Source: SZUA-430 sp040080835
GTDB taxonomy: Bacteria; Pseudomonadota; Alphaproteobacteria; Micropepsales; Micropepsaceae
Assembly: GCA_040080835.1 (NCBI GenBank)
Contig: JBEBHP010000006.1
Location: forward strand, 176,622-240,621
DNA: 64,000 nt
Reading direction: 5' to 3'
The translations under genes and the position numbers were made by a program. Below are positions 60,303 to 64,000 of the stretch, piece after piece (position 1 is the first letter of the stretch; each line of letters starts with the position of its first letter). The notes below the pieces were generated by a model. The model made no database searches. It was not told where the DNA came from and saw only the letters and a program-made list of their open reading frames with translations.

Positions 60303-61142
60303 ATGGATGGCGTTACGGAGGCGCGGCGAGCGTTTGCAAATTCCATGGGCGTTGCTTCTCGCGCTCCTGGCGGCCGCGTCGCTGAAGCCTTTGCAATGAT
60401 ACCGCGAGAAAACTTTCTTGGCATCGGACCGTGGTTGATTTTCACTTATCCAAAACACTATGCGCCGACAGCGACGGACAACCCGACAGAGATTTATCGC
60501 GATGTGGCCGTTGGATTGATTCCTGAAAAAAGCATCAATAATGGCCAGCCCAGCCTGCACGCCTTTTGTATCGGACTCCTTGATCCAAAAGCCCATGAGT
60601 CAGTGGTGCATATTGGAGCAGGTAGCGGGTATTACACAGCGATATTGGCGCATCTCGTGAATGACGGCGCGGTGCACGCTTACGAGATCGAGCCTGAATT
60701 GGCTGATCGAGCACGCCGCAATCTGGGCCATCTTTCAAATGTTCACGTTCACGCCACGTCGGGTGCAAACGGATCTTTGCCGATGTGTGACGTGATGTAT
60801 GTAAACGCGGGAGCGACACATCCGTTAGACAGCTGGTTGGACGCAATGCGGACGGGCGGACGGCTGATGTTTCCGCTAACCAGCGAAAACCTCACAGGGG
60901 GAATGGCGCTAGTAGCGCCAGCGACAAAAGATGTCTTCTCCGCGCGCATAGTTATTCCCGTCGGCTTTATTCCTTGCGCCGGTGCGCGGGATTCTACCGT
61001 TTCATCTGGGTTGGAAGATGCCTTCACCAATGGGAACTGGCGGTCAGTTCGATCCCTCCGTCGTGGCGGCGCGCCAGATGAAAGTTGTTGGTTCGCCGCC
61101 AAAGATTGTTGGTTTTCAACGCGGGAAGTTACCGACTGTTGA
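60303..61142 (+). CDS. PCMT-like SAM methyltransferase
   Basis: A 279-residue protein related to protein-L-isoaspartate O-methyltransferases. Conserved features are MIPRENFLGIGPW, the SAM motif VVHIGAGSGYYTAILAHL, the acidic end of strand 2 (VHAYEIEPELADRARRNL) and DVMYVNAGATHPLDSWLDAM, then GGRLMFPL. It may repair isoaspartyl damage or modify another carboxylate; the extended C-terminus is unlike typical PCMT. It has an AGGAG site. Confidence 0.82.
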   Translation: MDGVTEARRAFANSMGVASRAPGGRVAEAFAMIPRENFLGIGPWLIFTYPKHYAPTATDNPTEIYRDVAVGLIPEKSINNGQPSLHAFCIGLLDPKAHESVVHIGAGSGYYTAILAHLVNDGAVHAYEIEPELADRARRNLGHLSNVHVHATSGANGSLPMCDVMYVNAGATHPLDSWLDAMRTGGRLMFPLTSENLTGGMALVAPATKDVFSARIVIPVGFIPCAGARDSTVSSGLEDAFTNGNWRSVRSLRRGGAPDESCWFAAKDCWFSTREVTDC

Positions 61143-61381
61143 CAGGCGCAAATGGGCCAAAAGTTGCCTGACGGCGAGATCATTGCGGGCGGCAGGAACG
61201 GTCCGTTACTTGGGACGTTCAATCAGTTAGCCATCGGTGGCATTGCGGCCCACTGTAGCCATTCGCATGCAGCGAGTTGCGATGGCAGAAAGCGCGCTGT
61301 TGCCCGTCGTGCCTGGCGTACCATTTCCCCGCATCTCCCAGCTTCAAACCGCCACCGCCGCCTCCTTGTTCGCGCGCTTGG

Positions 61382-61975
61382 CTATCCATTCACGGACATG
61401 CGACCTGTTACCGTCCAGCACAACAGCGCGATGGCTGGAAATGAAATCAGGGCGACGCCTCTGAAAAAATAGCCCAGGTTTGATTCGGTGACGAAGCCGC
61501 CCAAGCCAAGCATCAGGGCGACAAGGGCGGCACTCGCAGCAAAACCAGCCAGGATCAGCATGCGCATGACAGGCGCGTCCCTCAGCGCCAGTGCGCCGAA
61601 CAGGGGTGCAAGCAATCCAACCGGAAACAGACCAAAGCCATAGTGCAGAGGATCGGGAAGGGGGAAAAGGCCGCTCATGCTCATCGCCAGGCCGAAGAGC
61701 AACATTCCAAGTGACGCAAGCATCGCCAGGACAAGGTTGCCACCAATCTGGCGCAGCCCGAAGAACAACCCGAACCCGCCCACAATCGAACATGCACCGG
61801 TCGCAAGAAAACCCGCGTTCGCAACGTTTGGGACATTGGCGCCGCAACACCCGAGTTCACTCGGTTGCTGTGTGGCAATGTTGAAGCCGGGGTTGATTGC
61901 CATTGCTACAAGCTGACTTGCAAAGTAGACGATCGGTAACAGGACACCGGCTCCGACCAGCCATCTTGATGTCAT
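61382..61975 (-). CDS. DUF998 membrane protein
   Basis: A 197-residue protein with six hydrophobic helices. The QQPSELGCCG segment after helix 1 and the regular glycine-rich helices match DUF998, a family of unknown function. The start at 61975 has a GGAGGGTGAC site; an ATG 12 nt upstream is less likely. Divergent from the kinase gene. Confidence 0.8.
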   Translation of the reverse strand: MTSRWLVGAGVLLPIVYFASQLVAMAINPGFNIATQQPSELGCCGANVPNVANAGFLATGACSIVGGFGLFFGLRQIGGNLVLAMLASLGMLLFGLAMSMSGLFPLPDPLHYGFGLFPVGLLAPLFGALALRDAPVMRMLILAGFAASAALVALMLGLGGFVTESNLGYFFRGVALISFPAIALLCWTVTGRMSVNG

Positions 61976-62133
61976 GTCACCCTCCATGCTCCCGAGGTTT
62001 CAAAAGTAGCGCAGGAAGCCCTGGTTGACTACGTCCATTCCAATCGACGAACTGCATGCCGGGCAAATTTGTGGCGCCCGTCACGCCTGCCATGCGTTGT
62101 TCGCAAGTGAGGGCGCATGATAGCTTGCACGAG

Positions 62134-63027
62134 ATGGACAGTCAGGAGTTTCAGGTTACAGAAGCGCGGCTGGCAGGTTTGCTGCACCGGCAATTTCCGC
62201 ACTGGGCGGGCCAAACGATCACTCGTTTGTCTTCCAGTGGCACGGACAATTTGAACTATCGCGTGGGCGATGCGCTCGTCGCTCGTTTGCCGCGGCAACC
62301 GGCTTCAGTCCTCGCGCTTGTGAAGGAGCAGACCTGGATGCCGCGATTGGAAAGAGACCTCCCGGTGATCATCCCGCATTTGATGGCATGCGGAGAACCT
62401 TCCCCCGAATTTCCAGCCCCATGGTCAGTCAACGCCTGGATAGACGGAGAACCATTCTCCGAAGAAGCAGTCGTCGATTGGAAGACGTTCGTCCAGGGCC
62501 TGGCTGCCTTCGTGCAGGCATTGCAGCGAGTGGACACGAGCGGTGCGCCGCCGCCCGGCCCGCACAATTTCGGACGAGGCGCACCTCTTGCGGGGCGTAA
62601 TCAGCGGGTTCACACGGCACTCAACGCGATTGCAGATTCGATTGACATCGATGCAGCGCGTGCGGCCTGGGAAGAGGACTCGATCGCCCCTGAATGGGAC
62701 GGCCCTCTCCGCTGGCTCCATGGAGACCTGCACGCGCAAAACATCTTGCTGTCAGAAGGCCGGCTGCGCGCGGTCATCGATTTTGGTTGCCTCGGCATCG
62801 GTGATCCAGCGTGCGAATTGTCGGCCGCTTGGCGTCTGCTCCCCGAGCATGCACGCCAGCATTTTCGCACCGAGCTGTCGCCGGACGCGGCAACATGGCG
62901 TCGCGCCCGTGCCTGGGCGTTGTCCATTTCGATGATGGAAGTGCAGCATTATCGGAGTTCGAACCCCGTGCTCGCATCCATTGCCATGAAGACCATTGAG
63001 CGAGTGCTCGCAGATCGAGGAGGTTAG
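62134..63027 (+). CDS. Aminoglycoside-phosphotransferase-family kinase
   Basis: A 297-residue APH/choline-kinase-fold enzyme. The N-lobe has SSGTDNLNYRVGDALVARLP; the catalytic loop is LRWLHGDLHAQNILL (Asp and Asn) and the metal loop AVIDFGCLGIGDPACEL. This subgroup phosphorylates small molecules, sometimes streptomycin-type or macrolide antibiotics, but the substrate cannot be read from the sequence. It is followed after 6 bp by a Nudix gene. The start is chosen where conserved residues begin; an in-frame ATG at 62056 is possible. Confidence 0.88.
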   Translation: MDSQEFQVTEARLAGLLHRQFPHWAGQTITRLSSSGTDNLNYRVGDALVARLPRQPASVLALVKEQTWMPRLERDLPVIIPHLMACGEPSPEFPAPWSVNAWIDGEPFSEEAVVDWKTFVQGLAAFVQALQRVDTSGAPPPGPHNFGRGAPLAGRNQRVHTALNAIADSIDIDAARAAWEEDSIAPEWDGPLRWLHGDLHAQNILLSEGRLRAVIDFGCLGIGDPACELSAAWRLLPEHARQHFRTELSPDAATWRRARAWALSISMMEVQHYRSSNPVLASIAMKTIERVLADRGG

Positions 63028-63033
63028 CAGTCG

Positions 63034-63480
63034 ATGACGAATTGGTATGAAACATCCCGTTGGACCAGCGCCCCACGACATGTCGTCAGCGCAGCGGTCG
63101 TCGCCACAGACAATGACGGCCGTGTGCTTCTGGTGCGCTCTCCGCGCCGCGGTTGGGAAATGCCCGGAGGGCAGGTCGAACTCGGCGAGTCCCTTGAAGT
63201 AGCGGCGATCCGCGAGGTGAAGGAGGAATCAGGAATCGATGTCGGCGATCTTCAATTGTGCGGGATATTCCAGACACTTGACCGCAGCGTTGTGAACGTT
63301 CTGTTTCGCGGGCGCTGCATTGGCGGAGCGCCATGCACGAGCGAGGAATCGATCGAAGTTGGATTCTACGAACCGGAGGCGGCCTTGATCATGGTTCAGC
63401 ACGCAGACTTCAGTCAACGCATCGCCTACTGCCTGGATCGTTCTCGTCATCCCTTTTTCGTGGCCGCAACCATCGACTAG
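63034..63480 (+). CDS. Nudix hydrolase
   Basis: A 148-residue Nudix enzyme. The Nudix box is complete (GGQVELGESLEVAAIREVKE followed by ESGI, i.e. Gx5Ex7REUxEExGU), so it should hydrolyse a nucleoside diphosphate linked to another moiety. It follows the kinase with a GGAGG site inside the kinase end, implying one transcript and perhaps a shared detoxification or nucleotide-salvage job. Confidence 0.9.
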   Translation: MTNWYETSRWTSAPRHVVSAAVVATDNDGRVLLVRSPRRGWEMPGGQVELGESLEVAAIREVKEESGIDVGDLQLCGIFQTLDRSVVNVLFRGRCIGGAPCTSEESIEVGFYEPEAALIMVQHADFSQRIAYCLDRSRHPFFVAATID

Positions 63481-63490
63481 CAAACAAGGT

Positions 63491-63664
63491 TCAATCCGCC
63501 ACCGAGAGCTCCGTCGCCCGTTTGATAAAGCGCTTGGCATCGAGTACGCTGGCTTCGAAGGCGTCGCCGATGAAATCCGCCTTCATGCCGCCCGCAACCG
63601 AGTCGTCATAAAGACCGCTCGCACTCACCACACGAACGGACGGTCGATTGGCCGTAAGCGTCAT
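63491..63664 (-). CDS. Hypothetical 57-residue protein
   Basis: A short frame starting with GGTGATCAG-ATG, encoding RPSVRVVSASGLYDDSVAGG, then KADFIGDAFEASVLDAKRFI. The second half is a regular amphipathic helix. It lies just downstream of the IS66 gene. No family is recognised; it could be the end of a gene cut by the insertion sequence. Confidence 0.4.
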   Translation of the reverse strand: MTLTANRPSVRVVSASGLYDDSVAGGMKADFIGDAFEASVLDAKRFIKRATELSVAD

Positions 63665-63674
63665 CTGATCACCG

Positions 63675-64000
63675 TTATGCGGCGAAGTTGACGCCGTGGG
63701 TAGATTGGAGTTCGCAGCGGTGGGCCTTGGCCCATGCCCATGGCGTGAGTTCAGCCAGGCGTTGATTTGAATGGCCGCGGGCGAGTGCGTCGAGGATGCC
63801 GGCGAGATAAGCGTGGGGGTTGAGGCCGTTCAGTTTGGCTGATTGCGCCAGCGTGTAAATGATCGCCGCGCGCCGCCCACCTTCATCTGATCCGAGGAAG
63901 AGGAAATTCTTTCGCGACACCGCGATGGTGCGCAGCGCCCGTTCGGCAGGGTTGTTGTCGATGGCGAGACGTCCGTCGCTGGCATATCGCGACAGCGCGT
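63675..64000 (-). CDS. IS66-family transposase TnpC, C-terminal part
   Basis: The 3' end of an IS66 transposase gene whose start lies beyond the window. Visible are RLAIDNNPAERALRTIAVSR, NFLFLGSDEGGRRAAIIYTL and AQSAKLNGLNPHAYLAGILD, with the short IS66_C domain and its tryptophan pair (LTPWAWAKAH). The frame is open across the visible part. Confidence 0.93.
   Translation of the reverse strand, partial: ALSRYASDGRLAIDNNPAERALRTIAVSRKNFLFLGSDEGGRRAAIIYTLAQSAKLNGLNPHAYLAGILDALARGHSNQRLAELTPWAWAKAHRCELQSTHGVNFAA

Noticed and set aside
1..64000. tRNA, rRNA, CRISPR arrays and a LuxI synthase
   Set aside because: Looked for recognisable sequences or products; none could be supported by eye. A covariance-model search would be decisive for RNAs.

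Overview
The window looks like a patchwork stretch of chromosome from a GC-rich alphaproteobacterium. This is inferred from gene content (an alphaproteobacterial TraF/DUF3363-relaxase/TraG/TrbBCDE mobility backbone, DUF736, DUF2285, several acyl-CoA dehydrogenases) and tight ATGA-type gene overlaps. No rRNA, tRNA or CRISPR array was recognised, so the lineage cannot be fixed further.

Region 1 (1-6320): outer-envelope and phosphate genes (a START/SRPBCC-like secreted protein, a patatin lipoprotein, an OprP/OprO-type porin), then a scar where the 3' end of a pstB-like ABC ATPase gene abuts a 5'-truncated, frameshifted MarR gene.

Region 2 (6775-14805): the best metabolic unit. A divergent TetR repressor faces a compact eight-gene operon: acyl-CoA dehydrogenase, amidohydrolase, crotonase, acyl-CoA dehydrogenase, zinc alcohol dehydrogenase, crotonase, acyl-CoA dehydrogenase and a limonene-1,2-epoxide-hydrolase-like enzyme with all six expected active-site residues. 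It reads as a peripheral catabolic pathway running from an epoxide or alcohol to CoA thioesters; no CoA ligase, thiolase or monooxygenase is present.

Region 3 (14806-25730): a gene graveyard (IS3, IS630, ABC, HxlR, glyoxalase and thioesterase remnants, and a 0.58 kb duplication of the operon end with a nonsense-mutated hydrolase copy) around intact islands: a thioredoxin-like protein divergent from a cysteine-cluster MarR regulator, an AidB-type dehydrogenase, FolE and an ECF sigma factor.

Region 4 (25779-30348): a marR-emrA-emrB-oprM tripartite efflux operon.

Region 5 (30782-57160): a degraded integrative/conjugative element. A LuxR/TraR-type quorum receptor, DUF2285 and XRE proteins, ArdC-like antirestriction protein, ParB-like protein, DUF736, excisionase-like HTH, TraF peptidase, DUF3363 relaxase, cargo, then TraG, CopG and TrbB-C-D. 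An IS3 element cuts trbE after 43 codons and the rest of the trb cluster is absent, so self-transfer is probably lost. A three-recombinase (RIT-type) element sits cleanly inside the parB-like gene, and an IS110 element sits between two related GC-rich leader repeats.

Region 6 (57196-64000): accessory genes. The most interesting is a two-gene unit of a zinc-ribbon/HEPN-RES protein followed by a TIGR02391 (HEPN-type) protein, a candidate toxin or antiphage system. After it come a PCMT-like methyltransferase, a DUF998 membrane protein, an APH-like kinase plus Nudix hydrolase pair, and the end of an IS66 transposase gene running off the window.
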